This document shows, piece after piece, positions 1 to 7,380 of a stretch of 7,454 nucleotides of DNA. Location: assembly GCA_900543365.1 (NCBI GenBank), contig UQRG01000067.1, forward strand, positions 1-7,454, in the 5' to 3' direction. The notes under the pieces are model-generated. The model did not search any database, was not told where the DNA came from, and saw only the letters and a list, made by a program, of their open reading frames with translations. The DNA comes from an uncultured Eubacterium sp. Lineage in GTDB: Bacteria > Bacillota > Clostridia > Lachnospirales > CAG-274. The position numbers were made by a program, and so were the translations under genes. Every line of letters begins with the position of its first letter. The stretch's first letter is position 1.

Positions 1-183
1 AGGGTAAATAACTGATAAAGCTGTTAATCCGTCACCAGAAAATCTGCCTACAAAAAAGCTATCTACTATATTATACAGAGCTTGAATTAACTGAGCAAAC
101 ATAACCGGTGTAGCTAACCTCATAAATATTTTTGAAGTTTTTTCTATTCCAAAATATCTATTATCTAAATATTTTGCACTCAT
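1..183 (-). CDS. MATE-family multidrug/cation efflux transporter, N-terminal part (runs off the window)
   Basis: Seen: reading leftwards from the ATG at 183-181, 61 codons are open to the window edge with no stop. The protein begins MSAKYLDNRYFGIEKTSKIF and continues through a hydrophobic first helix with LATPVMFAQLIQALYNIVD and then SFFVGRFSGDGLTALSVIYP. Known of the family: MATE proteins (MepA/NorM/DinF type) are about 440-460 residue, 12-helix inner-membrane antiporters that export drugs or metabolites using H+ or Na+. The pattern P-x-M-x(6)-LYNIVD-x-FFVGR followed by a Gly-rich turn and a LTALS-like segment is characteristic of their first helix and loop. The start is supported by an AAGGAGAGG Shine-Dalgarno a few bases upstream on the minus strand. 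The gene diverges from metK. The substrate cannot be inferred. About 85% of the protein lies outside the window, so intactness is unknown. Confidence 0.88.
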   Translation of the reverse strand, partial: MSAKYLDNRYFGIEKTSKIFMRLATPVMFAQLIQALYNIVDSFFVGRFSGDGLTALSVIYP

Positions 184-205
184 TATTCCTCTCCTTTTCA
201 ATATT

Positions 206-235
206 ATTTTATCAGAAATAATATATGTATATCAA
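206..235 (-). promoter_or_regulatory. Candidate promoter for the MATE transporter gene
   Basis: On the minus strand a TTGATA -35-like hexamer (235-230) and a TAAAAT -10-like hexamer (211-206) are separated by 18 bp. They sit just upstream of the RBS and ATG at 183. The implied leader is very short (start near 199). The region is AT-rich, so a chance match is quite possible. Confidence 0.35.
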
Positions 236-274
236 CTAAAAATAATTTTTATATAAAATTATTAACAAAAACAG

Positions 275-303
275 TTGACAAGTACTAACTTTAGTGTTAT
301 TAT
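275..303 (+). promoter_or_regulatory. Sigma-A-type promoter of the metK transcript
   Basis: A perfect TTGACA -35 (275-280) is followed after 17 bp by TATTAT (298-303). A TG dinucleotide at 295-296 gives an extended -10. Transcription would start near 310, about 58 bases before the SAM riboswitch and about 240 bases before the metK ATG. Such a long leader is expected for a riboswitch-controlled gene. The match to consensus and the position make this a strong call. Confidence 0.8.
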
Positions 304-367
304 CATTAGCGAAGTAATTTAATGCTTTTATCAATATTGTTTATTAATTATTACAATTTAATTATTG

Positions 368-478
368 CTTATCAAGAGAGGTGGAGGGAAAGGCCCTATG
401 AAACCCAGCAACCGGCATTTTTTGCATCGGTGCTAAATCCTGCGGTGTTTATTCCGAAAGATGAGTTTTTAGAATAAG
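368..478 (+). ncRNA. SAM-I (S-box) riboswitch in the metK leader
   Basis: Seen: the hallmark S-box strings occur in order. They are AGAGAGGTGGAGGGA (375-389), GGCCC followed by ATGAAACCCAGCAACCGG (398-415), GGTGCTAAATCCTGCGG (429-445) and CCGAAAGATGAG (454-465). P1 can form between CTTATC (368-373) and GATGAG (460-465). P3 is the ACCG...CGGT hairpin with inner GCA/TGC, and P4 is CGG (443-445) with CCG (454-456). Known: this aptamer binds S-adenosylmethionine and, in Firmicutes, usually stops transcription of methionine and SAM genes when SAM is abundant. The terminator directly downstream fits an OFF switch. With metK as the next gene this is product feedback on SAM synthesis. Confidence 0.96.
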
Positions 479-479
479 C
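447..479 (+). promoter_or_regulatory. Putative antiterminator pairing of the S-box expression platform
   Basis: GTTTATTC (447-454) is complementary to GAATAAGC (472-479), 8 bp including one G-U pair. This helix would consume the 3' side of P4 and the 5' arm of the terminator (476-482), and it would be topologically incompatible with P1. It is therefore a plausible ligand-free alternative structure. This is read from base complementarity only and no folding was run. Confidence 0.45.
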
Positions 480-500
480 CCTATAACAAGGGTTTTTTTT
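476..500 (+). terminator. Intrinsic terminator of the SAM riboswitch
   Basis: AAGCCCT (476-482) pairs with AGGGTTT (489-495) around a 6-base loop, and an unbroken run of eight T spans 493-500. It lies between the aptamer and the metK RBS, where premature termination would block metK expression. The stem is short but the geometry is standard. Confidence 0.85.
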
Positions 501-548
501 ATGCCCATTTTAATATTGTTTATTTTGTATGTGAAAGGAGTTTATTAA

Positions 549-1721
549 ATGAAGAAATTTTTTACATCTGAGTCTGTTACTGAAGGACATCCAGATAAGA
601 TTTGTGACCAAATTTCTGATGCAATTCTTGATGCTATATTAGCTAAAGACCCTATGGCAAGGGTTGCTTGTGAAACTATGACAACTACTGGCTTAATTAT
701 GGTCGCAGGTGAGGTTACAACTAATTGTTATGTTGATATTGATGAAATAGCTAGAGAAACTGTAAGGGAAATTGGTTATGATAGAGCTAAGTATGGTTTT
801 GACTGCGATAGTTGCTCCGTACTTACATCATTAAAAGGTCAGAGTCCTGATATTGCACAAGGTGTCAACTCATCTCTTGAAGCAAGAGGCGGAGAGGCTG
901 ATGCTAATGATACTGGTGCTGGTGACCAAGGTATGATGTTTGGTTTTGCCTGTGACGAAACTGAAGATTATATGCCTGCCCCAATTTACTATGCACATAA
1001 ACTTACTAAAAAGCTTAGCGAAGTTAGAAAAAACGGCACTTTAAGCTATCTTAGACCAGATGGCAAAAGTCAGGTAACTGTTGAATACGATGATGACAAG
1101 GTAGTCAGAATTGACAGTGTTGTTATTTCATCACAACACGCACCAGAAGTTGAACACGCTCAAATTGAAAAAGATATTATTGATAATGTAATTAAAGCTG
1201 TTTTACCTGCTAACTTACTTGACGAAAACACAAAGTATTACATCAATCCAACTGGTAGATTTGTTATTGGTGGCCCTCAAGGTGATTGTGGCTTAACTGG
1301 CAGAAAAATCATTGTAGATACCTACGGTGGTTATGCAAGTCACGGTGGTGGTGCTTTTAGTGGTAAGGACCCTACAAAGGTTGACCGTTCAGCTGCTTAT
1401 GCCGCAAGATATGTAGCTAAGAATGTTGTTGCAAGTGGTATTGCAAAGAAATGCGAAATTCAGTTAGCTTATGCGATTGGTGTAGCAAAACCTCTTTCAA
1501 TCTTTGTTAATACTTATGGAACTGGTAAAATTTCAGATGATAAAATTGTTGAAATTATTAATGAGAATTTTGATTTAAGACCTGCTGCAATTATCAAGAA
1601 CTTTAATTTAAGAAGACCTATTTACAAACAAACTGCTGCTTATGGTCACTTTGGTAGATCTGATATTAATGTTCCTTGGGAAAAACTTGAAAAAGTTGAT
1701 ATTTTTAAAAAGTATTTATAA
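549..1721 (+). CDS. metK: S-adenosylmethionine synthetase (methionine adenosyltransferase)
   Basis: Makes S-adenosylmethionine from ATP and methionine, releasing phosphate and diphosphate in the cytoplasm. It supplies the methyl donor for methylation and the precursor for polyamine and other pathways. Seen: 390 residues, matching the usual 380-400 of bacterial MetK. The N-terminal GHPDK (13-17) holds the catalytic-loop His14 and the Mg2+-binding Asp16. GAGDQGMMFG (123-132) is the ATP-site signature. NPTGRFVIGGPQGDCGLTGR (233-252) and GGGAFSGKD (266-274) are the second MetK signature and the P-loop-like segment. The C-terminus is a normal GHFGR (366-370) followed by PWE. The start is fixed by AAAGGAG 8 bases upstream (534-540) and by homology of the first residues (FFTSESVTEGHPDK). 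No internal defects are seen. Control is by the upstream SAM-I riboswitch. An acetyltransferase gene follows after 60 bases. Confidence 0.98.
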   Translation: MKKFFTSESVTEGHPDKICDQISDAILDAILAKDPMARVACETMTTTGLIMVAGEVTTNCYVDIDEIARETVREIGYDRAKYGFDCDSCSVLTSLKGQSPDIAQGVNSSLEARGGEADANDTGAGDQGMMFGFACDETEDYMPAPIYYAHKLTKKLSEVRKNGTLSYLRPDGKSQVTVEYDDDKVVRIDSVVISSQHAPEVEHAQIEKDIIDNVIKAVLPANLLDENTKYYINPTGRFVIGGPQGDCGLTGRKIIVDTYGGYASHGGGAFSGKDPTKVDRSAAYAARYVAKNVVASGIAKKCEIQLAYAIGVAKPLSIFVNTYGTGKISDDKIVEIINENFDLRPAAIIKNFNLRRPIYKQTAAYGHFGRSDINVPWEKLEKVDIFKKYL

Positions 1722-1726
1722 TTTAA

Positions 1727-1758
1727 AAGGCTGTTGCGAGTTTACTTGTTTCAGCCTT
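1727..1758 (+). other. Intergenic inverted repeat after metK (hairpin, weak terminator at best)
   Basis: AAGGCTG (1727-1733) and CAGCCTT (1752-1758) form a perfect 7-bp stem with an 18-base loop, starting six bases after the metK stop. The following sequence is TA-mixed (AATTTATTAAAT) and not a T-run, so complete termination is unlikely. It may act as a partial terminator or a 3'-end stabilising element between metK and the next gene. Confidence 0.4.
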
Positions 1759-1781
1759 AATTTATTAAATAGAGGTTGAAA

Positions 1782-2378
1782 ATGACTGAAAAAGAAAAAA
1801 TGCTTTCCGGCTTACTATATAAGGTCGACAAAGAATTAGAAGATGCACATATTTTACCTAAAAAGCTATTAAAAAACTTTAATAATGAAGATAATAAGAC
1901 AAAAAGAGAAATAATTTTAGCTAAATTATTAGGTTCATTAGGAAACAATTGTTATATTGAACCTCCATTTTATTGCGAATACGGTTCAAATATATTTGTT
2001 GGCGATAATTTTTACGCAAATATGGATTGCCTATTTCTTGATGTATGCAGAATATATATAGGAAAAAATGTGATGTTAGGTCCAAGAGTATCACTATACA
2101 CAGCCGCTCACCCTATTGATTACGAAGTAAGAAATGAACTTCTTGAATATGGCAATAAGATAATAATAGGTAACAATGTTTGGATTGGTGGAAGTGTAGT
2201 TATTAATCCTGGTGTTACTATAGGATGCAATTCTATTATAGGCTCTGGTTCAGTTGTTACTAAAGATATCCCAGCAAATGTTATAGCTGTTGGTAACCCT
2301 TGCAAAGTAATGAGACTAATTAATGATAATGACAAACAATACTGGACAAAACTAAGAAACGAATACTATAACATATAA
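1782..2378 (+). CDS. Maltose/galactoside O-acetyltransferase-like hexapeptide-repeat acetyltransferase
   Basis: Predicted to move an acetyl group from acetyl-CoA to a hydroxyl of a sugar or related acceptor in the cytoplasm. Seen: 198 residues, close to the 183-205 of Maa/LacA/NodL proteins. The N-terminal helical part (1-55, MTEKEKMLSGLLY) is the Maa-type cap domain. It is followed by a left-handed beta-helix of hexapeptide repeats (about 70-170), such as IFVGDN, IYIGKNVMLGP and IIIGNNVWIGGSVVINPGV. YTAAHPID (106-113) contains the expected catalytic His110, and YAN (78-80) matches the acceptor-site Asn of LacA. The end GNPCKVMR (171-178) is the typical family exit. The ATG at 1782 is chosen because AGAGG (1771-1775) sits six bases before it. 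The TTG at 1776 directly abuts that site and cannot use it. Same strand as metK and 60 bases away, so a shared transcript is likely. The acceptor substrate is unknown, and family names (maltose, galactoside) do not define it. Confidence 0.9.
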   Translation: MTEKEKMLSGLLYKVDKELEDAHILPKKLLKNFNNEDNKTKREIILAKLLGSLGNNCYIEPPFYCEYGSNIFVGDNFYANMDCLFLDVCRIYIGKNVMLGPRVSLYTAAHPIDYEVRNELLEYGNKIIIGNNVWIGGSVVINPGVTIGCNSIIGSGSVVTKDIPANVIAVGNPCKVMRLINDNDKQYWTKLRNEYYNI

Positions 2379-2472
2379 AAATATACATTTATAAAGTTAT
2401 TTGAGCACTGTAATGTTATATAATCTCTTTCCGCTAAAAGTCATCAATATGATAATGCTAGTTGTGTGAGTC
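2379..2472. other. Short unassigned segment between the acetyltransferase gene and the IS3-type element
   Basis: No gene, clear terminator or RNA is recognised here. On the minus strand one frame is open from the IS edge to a TAA at 2399-2397 (reading ...MTFSGKRLYNITVLK). It has no YD-repeat character and I do not recognise it, so it may be chance. A TATAAT at 2419-2424 points towards the IS but has no well-spaced -35. If the RHS gene once continued past the IS, its expected core region is not present here. Confidence 0.4.
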
Positions 2473-2477
2473 GGAGG

Positions 2478-2500
2478 TGTGGACATATTCTTGGACTTTT
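2478..2500 (+). repeat. Terminal inverted repeat of the IS3-type element (transposase 3' end)
   Basis: This 23-base sequence matches the reverse complement of 3919-3941 at 19 positions and contains GGACATATT and TTGGACT. It begins with TG, as usual for IS3-family termini. It directly follows the transposase stop codon at 2503-2501. The outermost base could lie up to five bases further left. Confidence 0.8.
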
Positions 2501-3903
2501 TTATACTGTTAATCCAAGAGTATGTCTGTATTCTACCTGACTCATATAGCCTAATGATAGTTTAATTCTTTTTGTATTATACCAGTTAATATAATCATTA
2601 AGTTCAATTATAAAATTATCTATTGATACATCTAACCATGAGTGAGCATAAAACATTTCGTTTTTTAATCTACCGAAAAATCCTTCACAAGCAGAATTAT
2701 CTGGAGAACAGCCTTTCTTTGACATAGAACGTGTTAATCCTGCAGCTTTTATTCTTTCTATCCATCCAGGTCATCGATAATGACAGCCCCTATCAGTGTG
2801 TACAATAGGATGCCCTGTTGGAGATAAATTACTAATCGCTTTATCAAGCATAACATTAACCAATACAGAATTGGGTGTGGTTACGATATTCCAACTTACA
2901 ACCATGCCATCAAAACAGTCTATAATCGGTGAAAGATAGACTTTACTTGCAATTCAGTTATATCAGTAAGCCATTTTGTGTTTGGGCTTTCAGCATGAAA
3001 ATCTCGATTGATTATATTATCAACTTCCGGACTAATTTCACCTTTATAAGAACTATATTTTTTTGTACGCTTTACTTTTACAATTAACCCCTCTGATTTC
3101 ATAATTCGGCGTACAACTTTTTCTGAAACAACAATTCCTATTTTCTTTAGTTCTCTGTAAATACGCCTGTATCCGTAACAATTTCTATTTAATTTGAAAA
3201 TCTTTACTATTTTTTTCCGTAGTTCCTGATACTTATCATAATGCTTTAAAACAGATTTCTGGTAATAGTAGCTACTTTTTGGCATACATAGTAATTTTAA
3301 TAATTGAGGCAGTGAATACTTATCTTTTAAGGCATCAATAATCACTGCTTTTTCGTTATTTCTTAGATTTGTCATATTGATGCCTGGGTCTTTTTTTAAT
3401 AAATTTAAAGCCTCTTTTAACACATCAACCTCCATTTGAAGTTGATTAATCTGTTCTTTTAAGTTAGAGACATTTTGTTCTTTTATATCTTCTTTATCAA
3501 AATCAATAGTTTCTCTTTTTATTTGCTTTTTATCTGACATAAGTCCTACAACTCCAAATTTCTTATATTGACGATACCATTTATATATACTGGTACGACT
3601 GTATCCGATTTCTCTTGATACATATTCTACAACTTCCCCATAAGAAAAGCAACGCTTTATTGCATCTAACTTTATATCTGTATCGGGATGACGAGGGTGT
3701 TCAGATGTATTGATAAACTTTTCTTTGACATTATACTGTTTATTAAGTGAGCCATGATAGTTAGGCTTTCCTGCAAGTCTATCCTCATACCACCTATAAA
3801 GAGTATTTCTGGAAGGATAACCCAACAGATTAATTACCGCCTGAACAGAGCCTAAGTGCTCAAATTCATTTAATGCAGTTTCAATTTGCTCCTTTGTGTA
3901 CAT
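2501..3903 (-). pseudogene. IS3-family transposase, inactivated by a frameshift and a nonsense mutation
   Basis: Read from the ATG at 3903 (AAAGGAG 8 bases upstream), the first 327-residue frame has two helix-turn-helix segments (about 18-40 and 75-120), a coiled coil (about 145-171) and the HTH_21 region with CYGYRRIYRELKK (242-254). It then enters the rve/DDE integrase core at NTKWLTDIT (first catalytic Asp314). After TELQ the frame shifts near 2941-2955. The expected continuation KVYLSPIIDCFDGMVVSW is in another frame, and the junction appears about 10 bases shorter than relatives I recall. That frame carries HTDRG (second Asp), then a TGA at 2773-2771 where the family has Trp (HYRWPGW), then DNSACEGFFGRLKNE (third catalytic Glu) and a normal end at 2501. 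ORF A and B are naturally fused in this subgroup, so the loss is not a missing programmed frameshift. The transposase should be inactive. Confidence 0.9.
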
Positions 3904-3918
3904 ATTTTAAACTCCTTT

Positions 3919-3941
3919 CAGAGTCCAAAAATATGTCCGCA
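3919..3941 (-). repeat. Terminal inverted repeat of the IS3-type element (transposase 5' end)
   Basis: Partner of the repeat at 2478-2500 with 19 of 23 positions matching. On the minus strand it starts TGCGGACATATTTTTGGACT. It lies just upstream of the transposase RBS. The outer boundary could extend to 3946, where the last base of the RHS fragment's TAG stop lies. Confidence 0.8.
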
Positions 3942-3945
3942 TCCC

Positions 3946-6900
3946 CTATCCGTTTTCAGTCATATTTATTGCTAAAGTGTTCCCTGTTATTGTTTTCTGT
4001 TCACTTACAAGCCTGCTGTTATTATCATAGGTATAGTCAATACTGTACTTACTAATTCCATTTTCACTGTAATTCATACCTATTCTGTTTCCCAGCCCGT
4101 CATATTCATAATTAGATGTAAAACTTATTCCTCCTGTCTTATTGTTTATTTCACTTATCAATCTGTTAGCTTCATCATAGTTATAAGATGTCTTATTTCC
4201 GTTTATATCTGTAACACTCTTTATGTTTCCGTCAATATTATATTCATATATAAACCTTGTATCATTACTTCCCGTGCCGTCATTATTTACCTTAGTCACC
4301 AGATTTGCATTATTATACTCATATGTTATTGTACAGTTATTTTCTGTCAATTTGGTAATATTGTTATTGTTGTCATATGTATAACTTCCATTAAACTTTG
4401 TACTGTTATCTCCCTCTGAGCTTATGCTTGTCAACCTGCTCAGTCCGTCATAGCCGTACTTCTGTGTTTTATATACACTGCTTCCCTTTTTATATACATT
4501 TTGGGTATTCCTTCCCCAGTTATCATAACTTCTTACTATTGTGTGACCTCCTGCTGTACTTGTATACTCTGTTGCTATCTGACCTAAGTTATTGTAGGTG
4601 TAATTCTGCGTAGCGTTTCCATTTGATGATGACTTAATATTTCCAACGCTGTTGTATGTAAAATTGTTTACTATGCTTCCGGTACTTTCACTAAGACATC
4701 TTCCCTGAGCATCATAGCTGTAAGTAGTAGTTTTCCCATTTCTGTCTTTTTTAGATACCATATTTCCATAGTCATCGTACTCATATGTTTCTGACATTCC
4801 CATTCCATCTGTATACTTCACAAGTCTGTTAAGTCTGTCATATTCGTACTTTGTTGTCTGATCTGAGCCTTTATAATTATCTCTTGTCATTTCAACCATA
4901 TTTCCAACACCATCAAAACTGTATATTGTTACTTCATCATCATTAGTTGTTTTTATGGCTCTTCCTCTGTGGTCATATTCATATGTCAAGGTTCTTCTCA
5001 TATCAGATGAAATGTCAATTCTTTCAGAAATTAAATTTCCTATGTTATCATATGTATAAAATTTTACCGATTTTCTTGTACTGTCAAAAGGCATTCTTAC
5101 AGAGCTTAACCAGTTAAGTCCGCTGTATGTATACTCTGTTGTATTTCCCTTTCCGTCTGTTGAAGTAAGCATATTGCCAAGCATATCGTAGGTGGCTGTC
5201 GTTATTATTGTGCTGCTTCCTGTAGTTTCTGTTGTTTTTAATACATTTCCTTTTGAATCATATTCATATGTCTTTGTATTTACTCCCACTTCCTTTACTA
5301 CATTGTTAAGCATATCATAAGTATATGTTGTTGTAGCATTTCCTACCTTATTATTTACTGTTCTGCCCAGCATATCCTGCTGTGTTACTGTCACTATGTT
5401 TGCTGCCGTACTGTCACCCTTTAATGTGTGTGTAGTAAGCAGTCCCGTACTGTTGTTTACATAGCTGTATGTCTCATTTGACATCACAGTTCCTGTATCC
5501 TTGTCACTTACCTTAGTTGTCAGAACTCTGTCCCTGTTGTCATAAGTATATGTAGTCTTAGCCTTACCTGAAATTACTTCTATTGGTCTTAGCCTTGAAT
5601 CATAGCTGTAGCTTTCAAGTACTATATCCTTTGCCCCAGTACTTCCGTCTAATTTTGATGTAACGGAATACTTATTTCCTACAGAGTCAAAGTCATACAC
5701 AGTGACCTTTCCATTCTCATTTGTTGCTGTTATTGTATTTGTACTGTAGTTATATGAAAGCTTTAGCTTATCACTTCCAAGGGATGCATCCGTAACATTC
5801 CCTGCTGAATTTACCGGGCTTTTTATATACTCAACCTCTGTAATATTACCTATACCATTATATTTGTATTTTGTCAAGTAGTTTTCTGCATTTTGTACAG
5901 AAATTATTCTTTCATTATTATCATACTCATAATAATTTCTGAAATAATCCGATGAAGTTGAATTGCCTTCCGTAACTACATATGTAACTTCCCTAGGATT
6001 TACAATATTATCTTCATAATTATTTTGTATTTCTGCTTTCATTATAGAATTATTACTATGCATATCAGCAAATTGTTCCGTAAGGTATATTCTTCCTCCG
6101 ATATGACTGTCTCTGTGATAATACTCTTCTTTTTCCTTAACTCCGTTTCTTGTTACAGTCACACCTGCTATACACTTATTTGCATATGGATAATTTCTTT
6201 CAAGTACTCCTTCTTCAACTATATTTGTGTTGTTGTTAATCTTTGTGGTTGTCTTGTTGCATATGCCGTAATATTCGCTTTTATTGTTTTCATAGTCATA
6301 CTCATATGTTACATCATATAAAATTGTACTTCCCTTTCTCATACTCTTTTTTCTTACATCAAACAAATCTGTATATGAGTATGCCTCTGTAATACTTGAT
6401 ACAGCATTTCCGTTTTCATAATCGGTATATGTTACATTATCCGGCAAAGGGAAACTTGCATCAAAATAGTAATATTCTGTATCTGTCTTTTTTATAAGCT
6501 TATTATTCAGCAATTCATCTATCCTTGTGTTCTGATTACGTGAATTATAATAATATTTTACATCTGTTCCTCCCTCACTTTTTATTGTTGTTGAATAATC
6601 ATAACCTTCATCATATATATAAACACAATTCCCGTCGTTATAATATGTATCGCATAAACCATTTCCGTTATTGCAATGCCACCCGTTATCATAATAGAAC
6701 TGACAAGTACAGTCATAATCAGCTTCTAAATTCTGACATACACAGCCGATAAAAAAATGTACCTGAGAGAATATATAACTTCCGTCATATGTATAAGTAT
6801 AAACTTTGCTTGTCTTACCGTCATTTACCATATACTTTTTTGTTATTCTCGGATAATCATAATCATCAAACTGATAATTACCACCTTCAAGTATTTCTAT

Positions 6901-7380
6901 ATTGTTTGCCCAGCCATATTCATAACAATTTTGCAATCCTGTAGGCATTGTTATTTTTTTCAGAAGTACATTTTTATAATTATCGTCAGCATTAACGGTG
7001 TATTCATACTTAGTCACATTACCTGCTGCATCAGTTTTTTTATCAAACAAAGTCTTTGCATAATTATTATATGTATTCCTTACATATGCAAGTTTCGTCT
7101 TGCTTCCGTCAGGCATTGTCACAGTCTGAGTAGTGGTATTTCCTGACACACTATCACTGAATACTACCCTTCTTCCAACAGTATCTTCAATAACCATTTT
7201 TTCGTTACCGCTGCCATTGACAACTTTGATACAGTTACCGAACCTGTTGTATGTTACAAGCCATCTTCCTGTATTACTGAAATACTGGACATCCCCGTTT
7301 TTGTGAGTAAGCTTATATGATGATGAAGCACCTCCCTGATGACTTGTATCCTTATATAGTTCTCCTGTACTTTGGTGCAA
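3946..7380 (-). pseudogene. RHS/YD-repeat protein fragment (both ends lost)
   Basis: RHS/YD-repeat proteins are large secreted or surface proteins whose repeats form a beta-cocoon, often around a C-terminal toxin. Seen: about 1140 residues without stops. The first 160 (YKLTHKNGDVQYFSNTGRWL, then GNVTKYEYTV) resemble the sequence before YD repeats. A cysteine-rich insert follows at about 213-252. From about 483 to 1124 there are roughly 25 repeats of the form Y-x-Y-D-x(2)-G-N or G-R every 20-25 residues, for example YEYDSKGNVL, YTYDNIGNLI and YEYDGLGNRI. Missing: any signal peptide or N-terminal domain, the conserved RHS core (RYYDPETGRF-like) and any toxin tip. The frame opens at a TTG (7380) with no RBS and a TAG two codons upstream. 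It closes with TAG (3948-3946) at the IS3 terminus. I infer that both ends were removed, so expression is doubtful. The original toxin or partner is unknown. Confidence 0.85.

Larger units (their letters stand above)
2473..3946 (-). mobile_element. IS3-family insertion sequence with a decayed single-ORF transposase
   Basis: Seen: a transposase pseudogene on the minus strand is flanked by imperfect terminal inverted repeats. The cores are TGTGGACATATTCTTGGACT (from 2478) and, on the other strand, TGCGGACATATTTTTGGACT (from 3941). They match at 19 of 23 positions. A weaker match of five more bases (GGAGG against GGGGA) could push the ends to 2473 and 3946. Total length is about 1.46-1.47 kb, typical of IS3-family elements, and the inner TTGGAC of the repeats resembles IS150-group ends. 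No 3-5 bp direct repeat is visible at any of the plausible boundaries. The element lies against the 3' end of the RHS fragment and about 95-100 bases from the acetyltransferase stop. Confidence 0.85.

Noticed and set aside
1757..2335. Minus-strand open frames antisense to the acetyltransferase gene (1757-1948, 2120-2335)
   Set aside because: They are reverse shadows of the hexapeptide-repeat gene, with hydrophobic low-complexity products and no RBS or recognisable domain.
2401..2424. Promoter with TTGAGC and TATAAT pointing at the IS
   Set aside because: The spacing between the hexamers is only 12 bp, the -35 is poor, and no plus-strand gene follows.
2501..2725. A separate 74-residue gene starting at MSKKGC
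   Set aside because: It is the C-terminal end of the IS3-family transposase, in the same frame as the catalytic region upstream of the TGA at 2771-2773. It is not an independent gene.
2771..2773. TGA read as Trp (alternative genetic code)
   Set aside because: Trp in metK, the acetyltransferase and the RHS frame is TGG, none of the long frames contains an internal TGA, and the same transposase also carries a frameshift. Decay is the simpler reading.
2941..2955. Programmed ribosomal frameshift in the IS3 transposase
   Set aside because: IS3 programmed shifts occur at the orfA/orfB overlap, which is already fused here. The shift site lies inside the integrase core and has no slippery A-run, and the sequence appears shortened relative to relatives.
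3873..7146. Several plus-strand open frames (3873-4055, 4398-4613, 6025-6321, 6525-6752, 6757-7146)
   Set aside because: They lie antisense to the long YD-repeat frame, have low-complexity Ile/Tyr/Cys/His-rich products caused by the reverse complement of Tyr/Asn/Asp codons, and lack family features or convincing RBSs.
3946..7380. CRISPR array or DNA-level tandem repeat
   Set aside because: The recurring TCATA/GTATA-like patterns are degenerate codons for Tyr-x-Tyr-Asp. The spacing varies and there are no identical repeats with unique spacers.
7378..7380. TTG at 7380 as a genuine start of a full-length RHS protein
   Set aside because: There is no RBS before it, it lies inside the IS200 TnpA coding sequence in another frame, and an RHS protein would need a much longer N-terminal region. 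The frame is open only by chance past the junction.
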